64,000 nucleotides of DNA, from assembly GCA_035771165.1 (NCBI GenBank), contig JAWNZC010000285.1:1279501-1343500 (forward strand), written 5' to 3'. Under the pieces are notes generated by a model, which saw only the letters and a list, made by a program, of their open reading frames with translations, made no database searches and had not been told where the DNA came from. Made by a program: the position numbers and the translations under genes. Below are positions 10,371 to 21,956 of this stretch, piece by piece. Each line of letters opens with the position of its first letter. Within the stretch, counting starts at the first letter, position 1. The DNA is from Paragorgia papillata (taxonomy: Eukaryota; Cnidaria; Anthozoa; Scleralcyonacea; Coralliidae).

Positions 10371-10633
10371 GTAAAATTAAACGAGTCTTACCTGTAGGTT
10401 GAAGTTTGATTGAGATTCTACTAGTCATCCGTCCGGAACGAGGGAGTCGCATGAGAAGCGCAAGCTTGCGTAACTGATCGTCTTCAACGTGAAAGATCAC
10501 CGGGGGGGGGGGGCGGAGACATAAGAACTAATACCAACTAATTTATATGGCATGTGACTTCTTCGTCCTGGGAGGATGACTAGTAGAATCTCAATCAAAC
10601 TTCAACTTACAGGTAAGTCTCGTTTAATTTTAC
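10371..10633. mobile_element. Short inverted-repeat element with 60 bp arms
   Basis: Arms 10371-10430 and 10574-10633 are reverse complements with about two mismatches. The spacer contains a run of twelve G at 10501-10512. Each arm carries CTTACCTGTA / TACAGGTAAGT, a near-consensus 5' splice site pointing outward. No coding sequence; a MITE-like foldback is the simplest reading, but no target duplication was found. Confidence 0.65.
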
Positions 10634-10804
10634 AATTCTACTACGTCATCAGTCACGTCACTACGAGTCCCATGAGACTTCAAAGTCCTGTGATCATGAA
10701 CATAACTCAATTATGTGAACGTTAGCATAGAAAGTTCACAAGTATATGTAGTGAAACTGTAGTTTAGTGGAATATATCCTAAAACAGACCACAATAGTGA
10801 TTTA

Positions 10805-11478
10805 AGGTGGCTCCATACAGTTTCTTGAAAAAATGGAAAATACAAGTTTGAGAGTCCAAAACACGTACATAAACAATTCGGAAAAAGAATAAAACTAAAT
10901 GTTATGATTAAACAGTCTGACAATCAAAAACTGTTACCAAATAAATACCAAAAGTTGTTGCTATGGCAACAATGACGTTTCAAAATGGCTGCCAATTACC
11001 CTTCAAACTAATTTAATTCGAAAAACACTTTGGTGACCCCCAATTTTTTTTTCATTTAAACTTTTCTTGAAGTGTGAGTAATCAATAGGCCGATTTAAAA
11101 AAAATTCTGTAGAACGAATAATTTTTTTTTCGGAAAAATCATGTTTGTTAATTTTTTAAAAATTTCGTTTGCAGAATTTTTTTAAAATCGGCCTATTGAT
11201 TACTCATACTTCAAGGAAAGTTTTAATGAAAAAAATATTGGGGGTCACCAAAGTTTTTTCCGAATTAAATTATTTGAAGCGTAATTGGCAGCAATTTTGA
11301 AACGTCATTGTTGCCATAGCAACAACTGTTGGTATTTATTTGGTAACAGTTTTTGATTGTCAGACTGTTTAACTATGCATAACATTTAGTTTTATTCTTT
11401 TTCCAAATTGTTTATGCACGTGTTTTGGTCTCTCAAACTTGTATTTTCCATTTTTCTAGAAACTGTATGGAGCCACCT
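10805..11478. mobile_element. 674 bp foldback (near-palindromic) element with TA flanks
   Basis: Almost the whole element is one inverted repeat with arms of roughly 330 bp centred near 11140. The ends begin AGGTGGCTCCATACAGTTTC in both directions and are flanked by TA (10803-10804 and 11479-11480). The arms include CAACAATGACGTTTCAAAAT and GGTGACCCCCAA. There is no coding potential. TA duplication suggests mobilisation by a Tc1/mariner- or pogo-type transposase. Confidence 0.85.
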
Positions 11479-11889
11479 TAATATACAAACAAATTCAAAC
11501 TTTAAATTCATGTAATACATTGTAACAAAACAAACAACTATTTTTGTTCTGAATTCACCTTGTGATCTCTAAAACTTTGAGCCAAAATTTTCAACAACGA
11601 TTGTTTTATCATAAAATTTTGCGGAAGTGTTGGTGTTAGACCACCCAGCAGACTTAATGGTTTCTTCAATGGTTTATTCAATTCAAAAACAAAATAATAT
11701 AACTACAATGCACATTACCTGCAGATAGCAAGTTGCTAGTCGAGGCAGGCAATGACAAAACACGTAATAATATTTATCAAAGCACAAGGTAATATTTATC
11801 AAAGAACGAAGTCAAAAGTCTAGATTAGAATTGTACTGAAGGACTAGTTAATAATAATTATAGAAATTGTGGACACTTCCACGAAATTA
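11479..11889. other. No gene recognised
   Basis: AT-rich, no ORF and no clear repeat. Confidence 0.4.
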
Positions 11890-11897
11890 CATGGGAG

Positions 11898-12572
11898 CAA
11901 GCCTCGAAATAAGTGCCGGTCACCGGTCATTGACCGGTAAATTTTTTTAATACAATGTGTACAAGACAATTGCTTGTGTTTCGTTTGGGGAAAAGCGGAA
12001 GTCTCGCTTCTCAAAACACTGCAGGCATTGCGCCCACAGCCTACTATTTTAATGCTTGCAACTCAAATTACACTCGTGCGCGATACCTCGTGGCACAGAG
12101 GCTGAGCAGCAGTCTTCTGACCCTGCGGCAAACAATTGTTCTGTTTGTCAGTGTCCAAATACCAAATATTCGTGCGTAAATTGTGCGGTTACCATTTATA
12201 ATGTGTGTTCCATGCCTGCTAATGAAGATGATATTGGTTATATCGAAGAAAATTATCGGGTTGGGAAATGCCAAATCTGTCCAACGAGAAATGCGAGTCA
12301 ATATTCATCTGCGAAGTGTCAACTGCTGCCACCGACGAAAATGAAAACCAGGAACAAAACACAAGCGCAACTGAGTTCTTTTTTCCTAAAACCACCACTA
12401 AAACATAGTGAAATTGCTGTTTTTCATCTTTTTCCCGCCAAAGAAGTAAGCATTTTCTTGAGAATGAACCTGCACAAGTAGACTTAAAATAGGCGCAAAT
12501 GAAAAAAACAAAAGATGACCGGTAAAAAATATTCTGTGACCGGTATACTTTCAAGAATTATTTCGAGGCCTG
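11898..12572. mobile_element. 675 bp hAT-style element with exact 8 bp duplication
   Basis: Flanked by CATGGGAG on both sides (11890-11897 and 12573-12580). The ends read CAAGCCTCGAAATAA and, in reverse complement, CAGGCCTCGAAATAA. Copies of ACCGGTCA/TGACCGGT lie just inside each end. An 8 bp duplication with short terminal repeats starting CA is the hAT pattern. No transposase is present, so it depends on another element; it carries one cysteine-rich ORF. Confidence 0.85.
12056..12481 (+). CDS. Cysteine-rich ORF inside the hAT-style element, function unknown
   Basis: The 141-residue frame contains NCSVCQCPNTKYSCVNCAVT, then CSMPANED, then KCQIC: eight or so Cys in paired spacing of the kind that binds zinc. 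A basic and Gln/Thr-rich stretch follows. It fills most of the element, so it may be a remnant of the parent transposon's N-terminal zinc-binding region or a separate cargo gene. The ATG at 12056 is the first in frame but the true start is uncertain. I do not recognise a named family. Confidence 0.4.
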   Translation: MQLKLHSCAIPRGTEAEQQSSDPAANNCSVCQCPNTKYSCVNCAVTIYNVCSMPANEDDIGYIEENYRVGKCQICPTRNASQYSSAKCQLLPPTKMKTRNKTQAQLSSFFLKPPLKHSEIAVFHLFPAKEVSIFLRMNLHK

Positions 12573-12747
12573 CATGGGAGTATTCTCAATTACCATTTAT
12601 TCTATGAAAACTATTTTAAATACAGTGCTGGAAGTGCCAATATTAAAATTTCCCAAAGCCAACCAAGGGTTTTTTTTAGTGTTCATTTATTTATATTATT
12701 ATTTAGGCATTTTCCCAACTATTGTCGGCAATTCAAGATAATTATCT

Positions 12748-15626
12748 TCATTTTCTAGTAAGCAATTTTGCAAATTTTTTTAATGTATTTTTTGGCTCAT
12801 TTCGTACGTCTGTTGGAATACAATTCCAAATTAGTGGGGCAGTTCTCGAGAATGATCGTTTTAATATTTCAAGTCTAGAATAACTCATATAAAAATCGCC
12901 ATTGGAGGCTGATCTAGTATTGTAATTATACACACTTGTTACCCTCCAGCATAATTTTTTAATTTTATTTGGTGCCGTATCGTTTGATATATCATACATA
13001 ATATTAGCTGTTTCTTTAAAATATAACATGTGAACAGGAAGTATACCAGTGGGTGTGAACAAGGGAATAGCATGTTCTCAGTGCATGCTTTAGAAGGATT
13101 AACAGTTTATTTATAAATGATTTAGCAGCCCGTCCCCATGCAACTATACCATATGTAAGATAAGGATGAATAAGTACAAAATCTCTGAGTTTTGCAATAA
13201 TACCTACAGTTTTACTAATTTTTAAAGCAATATAAACGATACGTTACATAGTATAAACGAAACGAGACATATTAAGTCTCCAACTTAAATGAGCATCAAT
13301 AAGAACTCCAAGATATTTAAGATAATTTTTGCATTCATTTGATTTGTAGGTATTGGAGTCATTATCAAATAATTTGATTATAGGTTGGTAATTCATTCGT
13401 TTTTGGAAAGGACGGAAAATTACAAAATTAGATTTTTTAATGTTTATTGTCAGTCTGTTAGCAGTGAGCCAATTACACACATTTTTTATTTCTCTGTTCA
13501 CTACAGTTTCAAGTGTTTTTAAGCTTTTATGAGCATATAATAAATTGTTATCATCTGCAAAGAGGAAAAATCTTAATATACGAGATGACTTGCTCATGTC
13601 ATTTATATATACTAAAAAAGGAGAGGCCCAAGAACTGATCCTTGTGGAACACCACACAAAGTATTTTCCTTACCAGATGCATTGTTTTCAATTTGTGTAG
13701 TCTGTGATCGAACTTTGAGATAAGAGCGGAACTAATAATTTATTATGCCTCTTACACCATAGTGATGTAATTTACCTAGAAGTATATTGTGGTCAACGGT
13801 ATCGAATGCCTTTTTTAAATCGATAAATATAGCACAAGAGAACATCTGCTTGTCCATGTTATTCTGAATGTCGTTGATTATGTCTAAAATTGTATGTTGT
13901 GTAGAGTGTTTTTCACGAAAACCGTATTGGGAGTCGCAAAATGTGTTTATTTTTTGAAAATACGAATTGAGTCGTTTATAAGAGAGAGATATCGGACGAT
14001 AGTTATTCGATAGTTAGTCTCATCTTCTGATTTAAAAACTGGAATTATTTTAGCAATTTTTAGCTTTTTCGGGTATATACCTTGTTGGATAGAAATGTTA
14101 ATGATTTCAGATAGCACTTTACTCATATCTTTTTTGCACACTTTAGAACACGCACTGGACAAGAAAACAGACCAAGTGATTTATTAGATGGCATTGATAC
14201 TATTTCCAGTTCAATTTCAGTTGGTACCACTGGGATAAAGACAAAAGATCCTATCCTGATTCAACTGACTCACTATTATTATAAGTAGTCCGAATAATGT
14301 TTTTCAGAGTGTGGTAATTTTAGCGGCTAATCGAGACCCACATGTAGCAAAGTACTGATTAATAACATCAGCTATTCTAGGGGGTCATAGATTAAGTAGA
14401 GGTAGGCTTTGTTCAGATTGCATTAATTGTTTTTTTGTTTTTCATTTTACTCCCAATTAAGTCACGTATACCTGCCCATGTCTTTTTCATATTGGTCAAA
14501 TTTGAATAAAAAAAAGTAAGGTAATAGAGATACTAGCACATGTAAGTTTAAGAATTTCATTTCTATATATTTTATATTTTGAAGTATCATTAGAATGAAA
14601 AAGTTTGTTTTTAATTTTAATAGATTGTCTTATTCCTATTTATTTTTATTTTTGAGATAGGTCTAAGTGGAGCATGTTTATTAACTACTTTATTTAATTT
14701 ATAATAAAAAGTCGAGAATAATTTATCAGGATTGGTTGATGCATTATGAACAATAGAATTCCAATCAATTTGCGAGTTCATTTCTAAACGAAACTTTGGA
14801 AAAATGAGAATAATCACGGATTTTTTTTGGGTTTTTTTATATTATGTTTAATCGCGTGTGAATTCAAAATACAAAATTGGGAATACTGGTCGCTTAGATC
14901 AGAAACAATATTACCACTGTAGAGTAATTCATCAGGATTATTAATAAAAGTGTTATCAATCAGAGTCGCTGAATTTCCATAAACTCGTGTGGGTTTGTCT
15001 ATCCTTGGGATAAGAAAATAACTTTGCAAAGAGAGCAAGAAATTATGTGCATAATTACAATAGCCAATTTTGAGGATATCAATGTTAACATCACCAACAA
15101 TAATGAGGTGTTTGCCCATTGATGCATAAAATTCAAATGAGTAACCCGGTATATCATAGTTTATATGACTACCTATATCTGTGTCGGTAATTCTAGTTTC
15201 AGTCACTCCAATAATACTAAATACAAAGTCTAGCTCAATTAATAAATGAGTTTGTAAATTTTCCATATTTCGTTTTAAACTTCTAACGTTATTATGGAAT
15301 ATAGAGAAGCTAGAATTAATTATTGGATTTTCTAGTTTACCAGTAAATTTTTGAAAGCTCAGGGGAGAATAATATTGGCTTCGAATATGATTGTTCAAAG
15401 TATTATTGTCAGGGTTTATATCTAAATTAGTAGGTGTATTAAGACTAAATAAGTCAATATCATAAATACTAGGAAGTTTGTCTAAATATGTTTTAGCAAA
15501 AGAACAAGAAGGCTGACTATTATTAAATTGGCCATGGACATTAACTATGGCAATTCCAAAATAAGGCAATTCACGAAACATAGATTTGTTAATACTTGCT
15601 TCTCGATTATTCGGCATCGTGTACAT
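12748..15626 (-). pseudogene. Decayed LINE (Jockey-superfamily, CR1/L2-like) with endonuclease and reverse transcriptase pieces
   Basis: Order along the minus strand matches a non-LTR retrotransposon. The endonuclease (15626-14814) has SIFHNNVRSLKRNMENLQ and IIGVTETRI, then jumps by an internal deletion to HLIIVGDVNIDIL and TLIDNTFINN; the expected catalytic SDH reads SDQ. A linker follows at 14817-14617. The reverse transcriptase starts near 14162 with IKIAKIIPVFK-type sequence, and 13657-13244 has YINDMSKSS and FLFADDNNLLYAH (the FADD catalytic motif) followed by TINIKKSNFVIF. The C-terminal region (13062-12748) has RSASNGDFYM and APLIWNCIP. Many frameshifts and stops: long dead. Confidence 0.85.
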
Positions 15627-15667
15627 ATATTTGATAAAAATAAGTATAAATACTTAGCTCCTTAAAG

Positions 15668-17136
15668 TGCCCCTAACTCCAAATATTCTTTTTAAAAAAT
15701 CAAATTACTGTGGTTTGTTGAGTACCTCAGTCCAAAAAAATGTTGATTTAGATGAATTCTCGATTTTCTATGCCCTGTTGAAATGTCGAAAATCGCCGTC
15801 ATTTTGGTTCACGGCCGAGTTGCAAGCAAACTTTCAAAAGGCATGGAACTAGCACATTTATGACGTAGATTCCGGAACGCCCAGACTTGCTCGTTCACTT
15901 TAATGACCAGTATTTTGTTGGGATGTCTACTTTTCTCTATAATGAGAACAGGTACCTCCGTTTGATTTTTAATTTTTCTGATCATATAAACTAAATGAGA
16001 TGATACGAAGCTATATCTTTCAGGCGGTTATACGTCGCGAATGACAAATTTCTAATCTTAATACTATTGTATTTTGTATACATTGTCAGGTATATTAAAT
16101 ACTACCGCTCTGGCGCTTCTATGTCTACGGACTCTTTCTCTAGAACTAGGATAAGCCAAAAACATAAGATGTTCCTTCAAGTCTGCCGTGGTTTACTATC
16201 TGGAAAGCTGTGCGTGTAACGCTGAGGGAAAGCCGTGTGAGGTGTAGGGAATATCAAGCTGCGATTCTGCGGATATCAAAGCCGTGCGATAAGCGCCGAG
16301 AACGTTCGTCTATTGTCTATTGTCTATTGTTATGGTTTGTCTTCTCTTGCTTATTTATTATAATCTTTCATTAAATCTGATTCTACACTAGTTTATGCTT
16401 CTAAACTTTTATGTATATGTTAAAAACGTTCTTTAATAATTTTTAATAAAAATATGATGAAATTGGATATTTGTTTGTTTTCATTTGCGTGAATTCTTAT
16501 ACATTACTATTTATAGGTAGCGGTCTTTTCTTTGGAAAAACCATCTATGTTTCGGCGGTTTCTCCGTCTGTCAGATTTGTTACTTTGTTGATATCATAAC
16601 TATTGCTACAAGAATAGTATCCGATGTATAGTATATGTCTGTAAACTCTTGTAAGTAGCCCAATCCAAAGACAGTCAAGTCAGCTGAGAAACGTTCGGTG
16701 AAAAATATATACGAATTGATTTCGTACTTCAAAGCTGAAAGCGAACATTCTTTGAATAAAATATATTGGTCTCCGTGCTTCCAATATTCTTTTGGACATC
16801 TCACTGTCTTAAGCTTTTCACAAAATTGCCAGAAGACAGAACTCAGAAGCATATTTTTAACGTCTAACTGTGCGAAATAAGAATATCAAGTGATGGTATC
16901 TGTGACAACCGCTAATAATCGGGCATTCCGGAATCTACGTCATAAATGTGCTAGTTCCATGCCTTTTGAAACTTTGCTTGCAACTCGGCCGTGAACCAAA
17001 ATGGCGGCGATTTTCGACATTTCAACAGGGCATAGAAAATCGATAATTCATCCAAATCAAAAACTTTTTGGACTGAGGTACTCAAAAAACCACAGTAATT
17101 TGATTTTTTTAGAAAAAATATTTGGTGTTAGGGGCA
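15668..17136. mobile_element. 1.47 kb element with ~215 bp terminal inverted repeats, possibly TTAA-type
   Basis: Left arm 15668-15882 and right arm 16921-17136 are reverse complements with scattered differences, beginning TGCCCCTAACTCCAAATATT. On the left the sequence is TTAA-AGTGCCCC, the same TTAA-AGTGC start as the element at 48.29 kb. On the right the expected matching TTAA is missing, so that end is altered or the duplication is lost. The 1 kb interior has no convincing ORF. Probably a non-autonomous Kolobok-like element. Confidence 0.7.
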
Positions 17137-17149
17137 TGTGTTTCATCTG

Positions 17150-17875
17150 CCAAAGCTAGAAGCTCGTTTCTTTACTCTCACGATCTGCGATTTTTCTGCT
17201 TTCCATAGAAAAACAGAGCCATTCTTCGTCCAGCAGTACAGATAGCCGTTCTCCTTCTGAAATCCTTTCACTTGAAATAGCAAGGTCTGGAGGCGTGGAG
17301 TCACATGATCGTAAATTCTTAAATGTTCAACGGAAATATGCTGTGAAAATCATATATGTTCCGCTTTCACCTTTGAAGTTTCTCTTCTAAATGCCATTAC
17401 TTTATCTCTAGCCAGTCTACAAACGAACTTGCAAACAATGGCGTCGGGGCGGTCTGTAGCTCTTCGCGATGGCATAATTCTGTTGTCATTTCGGGATTCT
17501 CTCTTTCGGCTAGTAACGGCATACCAACAATTTTTTATGTTGAACTAATAGCTGTAGGCTTCCATCGCTTCAAAGTATTCTGCGACCTCATCACATCTTG
17601 TAGAGATTCGATTACTTTTAGAATTAATCTCCTTTAGTTCTTTTAATGCCTGGGCTTTAAAAGCTACCAAGTCATCATATTGCTTGCTGACAAAATCTAT
17701 TGTCTTGATTCTATCTGGGGTTAAAGGACCATCTTCTTCATTGGACACGGCGTCGTGTTCCTTCTTTCGTAGTTCGATTTCAAGTCGTTTGGCATGATCT
17801 TTTAGGCTTTTCAACTTCATTTTTTAGTGAAGTATTCTCCTTCTTAAGTGCTTTCGTTTTATCGCTCCCAGCCAT
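17150..17875 (-). pseudogene. L1/Tx1-like LINE ORF1 remnant
   Basis: On the minus strand an ATG at 17875 opens MAGSDKTKALKKENTSLKN; after a one-base shift this continues KSLKDHAKRLEIELRKKEHD and a long Lys/Glu coiled-coil segment to EYFEAMEAYS. Downstream frames give KIVGMPLLAERE-like sequence, then RPDAIVCKFVCRLARDKVMA and ISVEHLRIYDHVTPRLQTLL, the RNA-binding part typical of L1/Tx1 ORF1 proteins. At least three frameshifts and an internal deletion. No ORF2 follows. Confidence 0.65.
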
Positions 17876-17879
17876 CATA

Positions 17880-20670
17880 TGTTTAATATTTAGACGTAAA
17901 TTTTAACGAGCAGTCGAGAGCAGTAAAGATTGGTTTCTGGCTTAACATTGCCATTGCTTTGGGGATACCAACATTGGCCAATCCGGTATACGTATACTGG
18001 ATATTTTGCTTAACATGCATCCTATTACACTAAAAGGAGGAAATGTATAACATTTAAAAAAAACTCCATGATAAGGAGGAAGCATCAGTAGCTGAGGCCC
18101 GAGGTTCAGGTCTGTAAGAGACATACTTAGGAAATTTTATGTATAATTAGGTTCAACATGTTGGACCCGTTTGAAAACCATATGCCTTAAGGCATACAGT
18201 ACTGTGCTGTTTATATACAGTATATCCACAAGCATACTGCATATGGGTAACGTCACAGTGCTCGGAACAGGACCTGTGATTGGTTGTTCTTAATTGGTGG
18301 TCCCAAGTTGTTGCTGTGGCTAACCCTAACATTTATCCTACTCTAATCCCACCCTAATCCTAAACCTAATCTTAAACCTAACCGTTAACCTAATCCTTAT
18401 CCCAATTTAAATCATAACAACTTCATTTTTTCCTTTTTGTTCATAACAAGTGCAACTTCGATTTCTGTTTTAGGATGAACCAAAGAGACCAGCCGGCTCA
18501 ACAAGCAGCAAGCCTCAATGCTGAGGGAAAGCTGGGACATATTATTGAACATTTTATTTATTAGTTAGCGTACCCAGGGCCTTTTGCCTCTCTCTTTTTG
18601 CCTCTTTTGAACTGGTTCAAAAAAAATTAAACGATGAATAAAATTGCCCCACAACATATATATTAAAACAATCTCATTGGTGTTTCTTTGTTTGTCTTAG
18701 TTAACCACCAGTCAAGCTAACTTGGTAGCATTGAAGTATTTCAATGAAGTATTTCAATAACATTAGTTAGCCTTAAGTCTGACAAATTCAAGAAGGCAGT
18801 GAAAGGCGTGGGATTGGTTTCTTTCAAGGAACTGGGCAAGAAAACAAAGCAGCAACTTGCTGAGTTGCTTGGGTATTATCTTTTGGAGAAAAAATTGTTC
18901 AAAAAATTACTTGTCATCAATGTCTATCTTTAAGTGATTTACCGGTTGTTTAATTTATATATTTAAAAAATGGATCATTGTCCATGTGGACTTAATATGA
19001 TCATCATGCAACAAACTAACAGACTTCAATTCAGTTGCCTGTGTAGCTGGGGCTCCGTTTGGCGTAGGAGCATAGGTTGTGGGCAGTTTGGAAGTGAGTG
19101 AGGGAATGAGGGCAAAAGGAACGCCTGCTAAAATCTTATTCAAATAATTGTGACTTGTGCAGCCAAAAGCATCGGCTAAATTGTCATTGGTTCATTTAAG
19201 TATTATGCAATTTTTTTTTATCATTTAACTCTATTACATGTCTTTTGATTGGTTATTTTGCTAATTGCTAAGTAAACATGTTAATCATGCTAATGAGGTT
19301 TGTAGACAACTTTGAATAGGATTTTGGAAGGCGTTCCTTCACATCTCCCCTTTCCATACTGAATGCCAGCCATGCAGTCTATAAATTCAGTTAAACTTAC
19401 CGTACTACAGACAATTTTGATAATTAGGTAACATTTGTGAATTTAAAAAAGAATGAAAGATGAAAATTCTGATTATAATATTAATTACAAAATTGTGTAC
19501 ATACTATTTCTTTACTAAGAAAGAAATTATAGTTTCAGACTATATCCATGTTACAGTACTACGTTGTTAAATAACATTTAATAAAATAATGTTGGTATTT
19601 CAATAGTATTTCGGCCATGCTACTATATATCCATAGTGTTTCCATACTACTACAAATACATAAATGCAATAACCCCTCGCCCGCAGTTTACATGAATTTT
19701 TGTAAATATCCCCTGATTAGAAAACATTAATGCAACCCCCATTGCCCTCTTTTTTGTTGGGGGCCTGGAAATAGGCTACAGGCAGGTGTAAAAATTTTGT
19801 CAAAATATTAAGGTTATATTTTACAGTTCTTTTGTTCTATGTTTACAAAAAAACATCCCTGCAGCATCAGAAAACATTTTTCAAAAACATGCATTGAATT
19901 GATTGAAAACTACTCAAACAACTACCTGGCTGGCTGCCACGGCTATATTGATTGATGGCATTTCAAATTCCTTTAAGCTATTATTAAACAAAAACAATTT
20001 TTTATTTCGAAATCTGAAGTGCTGAAACTGTTTTCACCTACATGTTAATAAATATTTCCACAGCATTTGTACATTTTACAGAAGAAAAATTTATCCTTTT
20101 CCGAGTTTTATGCCAAATTATGGACAAGCTACGTTAAGTCACAAGTGGTTATACAATAAGAAAACCATTTAAACGAAGATATTAAAACGGCAGCCACAGA
20201 TAAATACAACAGGCAAGCAAACTGAAATGCAATGGATACGTTTAAAACACTTTAAGGACACACAAAAAATAAAACAAAATTAACAGTGATAGGATGTAAA
20301 CAGGGAAACTTGAACAGTTTTGCTACTAAATGTTCGTGATTACTGAGAGCGGCTGCTCTAAACTTTTTTACTTTTGTTTACTTCCGTAAACTTTTCGCCG
20401 GTCTTTATTTCTTCGTTGGTTTTCAAGTTTTACTATTACTTTTTGCTCCTTTAGAGTTTCGGTTTGACTCGGGTTTCCTTCTACTCAAGACGTTGTTTTG
20501 CTTTATGCGTAGACGTTGATTTGTTTCTGTTCTTTCAAAAGTGATATATACGTTTCCCAAAAACTCCTTTCTCAAGTCTTTTTGTCAAGAAAAAATTATG
20601 TTGATATTTCAAATCTTTTTTTCAAGAACTACATTGTTCCCAGTGCCCCACACAATCTTAACCACACATA
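17880..20670. other. 2.8 kb without a recognised gene
   Basis: Scattered short ORFs only. It holds a degenerate CCTAA-rich patch (listed separately) and, at 19600-19655, early sporadic copies of the words that form the satellite starting at 20671. A small minus-strand frame at 19143-18955 has no recognisable motif. Confidence 0.4.
18320..18404. repeat. Degenerate telomere-like CCTAA repeat
   Basis: Reads CTAACCCTAAC, then successive CCTAATCC, CCTAAAC and CCTAACC words with insertions. It is short and imperfect. Confidence 0.45.
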
Positions 20671-21198
20671 TTTCCATACTATATCCATAGTATTTCCATA
20701 CTATATCCATAGTATTTCCATACTATATCCATAGTATTTCCATACTATATCCATAGTATTTCCATACCATATCCATAGTATTTCCATACTATATCCATAG
20801 TATTTCCATACCATATCCATAGTATTTCATACCATATCCATAGCATTTCCATACCATATCCATAGTATTTCCATACTATATCCATAGTATTTCCATACTA
20901 TATCCATAGTATTTCCATACTATATCCATAGTATTTCCATACTATATCCATAGTATTTCCATACTATATCCATAGTATTTCCATACCATATCCATAGTAT
21001 TTCCATACCATATCCATAGTATTTCCATACCATATCCATAGTATTTCCATACTATATCCATAGTATTTCCATACTATATCCATAGTATTTCCATACTATA
21101 TCCATAGTATTTCCATACTATATCCATAGTATTTCCATACTATATCCATAGTATTTCCATACTATATCCATAGTATTTCCATACTATATCCATAGTAT
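20671..21198. repeat. 22 bp satellite, about 24 copies
   Basis: Tandem units TTTCCATACTATATCCATAG plus TA, each made of two related 11 bp halves (TTTCCATACTA and TATCCATAGTA). Variation is nearly limited to T/C at one site (CATACTA versus CATACCA). The array ends with an inverted half unit, CATAGTATGGAAATG. There are no unique spacers, so this is not CRISPR. Confidence 0.95.
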
Positions 21199-21237
21199 GG
21201 AAATGGCAATTAGTAGGGAAATTCAATTTCCAAGAAG

Positions 21238-21339
21238 AGTGTTTATATGGGAATATTTTCATCCCGGCATGCCGAGATCTCGGCTGTTTTGCCGGGATCT
21301 CGGCTAGCTGAGTTAACTCGGGTCCATATAAAAAGGCCC
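21238..21339. mobile_element. Short inverted-repeat element with GAGATCTCGGC motifs
   Basis: Starts GTGTTTATATGGG and ends CCATATAAAAAGGCCC, with CCGAGATCTCGGC and GCCGGGATCTCGGC inside. Word content is close to the element at 49790-50153 (GCTGTTTATATGAGAGGCGA, GAGATCTCG, CCATATAAAC), suggesting one MITE family. Confidence 0.5.
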
Positions 21340-21384
21340 TTAGTGGCTTTTTCTTTAAATCCCAGTACGAGTCTGTCTCTTATT

Positions 21385-21690
21385 AATTCCCATTAATGCG
21401 CCAATCTGGCATGACGAAGCACACTTGCGTAAGCGATTTACATAACTGTCCACCGTTTCTTCGTTACTTTCAACGCATGTTAAAGACAGATCTCTCGTAT
21501 ACTACGTTTCTTTTTGGCTTCAAATAAGATTCTAGTGCAATCAGACACAAGCTGATATAATTTCTTTCTTCTGTAGAAGTTTTAAATTCAGAAAAATCTT
21601 TAAACAATCTTTGCCCATAATTGATTGACAGGTAGGCCAGTTGCCACCTCGTAGTCTTCCCATGCTGGACCCATTACAAATACTGGAGAA
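21385..21690 (-). pseudogene. Ty3/gypsy-like gag fragment
   Basis: Minus-strand frames joined across small shifts give LCLIALESYLKPKRNVVYER followed by SNEETVDSYVNRLRKCASSC and QIGAL. The pattern of a strand of Pro-Lys-x-x-x-Val-x-Glu-Arg and then D-x-Y-V-x-x-L-R-x-x-A-x-x-C is typical of the capsid-like part of Ty3/gypsy gag. No protease, reverse transcriptase or LTR is present nearby. Confidence 0.55.
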
Positions 21691-21696
21691 ACAATA

Positions 21697-21956
21697 CGGT
21701 CCATCTAATTCGACAAAGGAAAACTGAATATTACAATAAAGCATCGACTAAAAATCTAAAAAATCCTTCAAAACTGTGGGAAATCTTAAAAGAGGTTACT
21801 CTTTCGAAAAGTAAAAAATCTCCTAATATGCTTATTATTGATAACATTGAATATTCTGAACCATTTGAGATTAGTGACATCTTCAACAACTATTTTAAAA
21901 ATGTTGTGGATGAATTAAAGAGCACAATGCCTAATGCTACATTCAATCAGCCTATT
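21697..21956 (+). pseudogene. LINE (CR1/L2-like), segment 1 of 3: linker between endonuclease and reverse transcriptase
   Basis: The plus frame reads LIRQRKTEYYNKASTKNLKN, then KLWEILKEVTLSKSKKSPNM and ISDIFNNYFKNVVDELKSTM, the usual region just before the reverse transcriptase of such LINEs. The element is 5'-truncated here (no endonuclease), as is common for LINE insertions. It resumes at 27711 after the E1/E2 elements, reading NPFIEEFVNSRIQKD in the same frame. Confidence 0.8.

Noticed and set aside
20671..21198. Possible CRISPR-like array
   Set aside because: Units are contiguous with no unique spacers, and the genome is eukaryotic.
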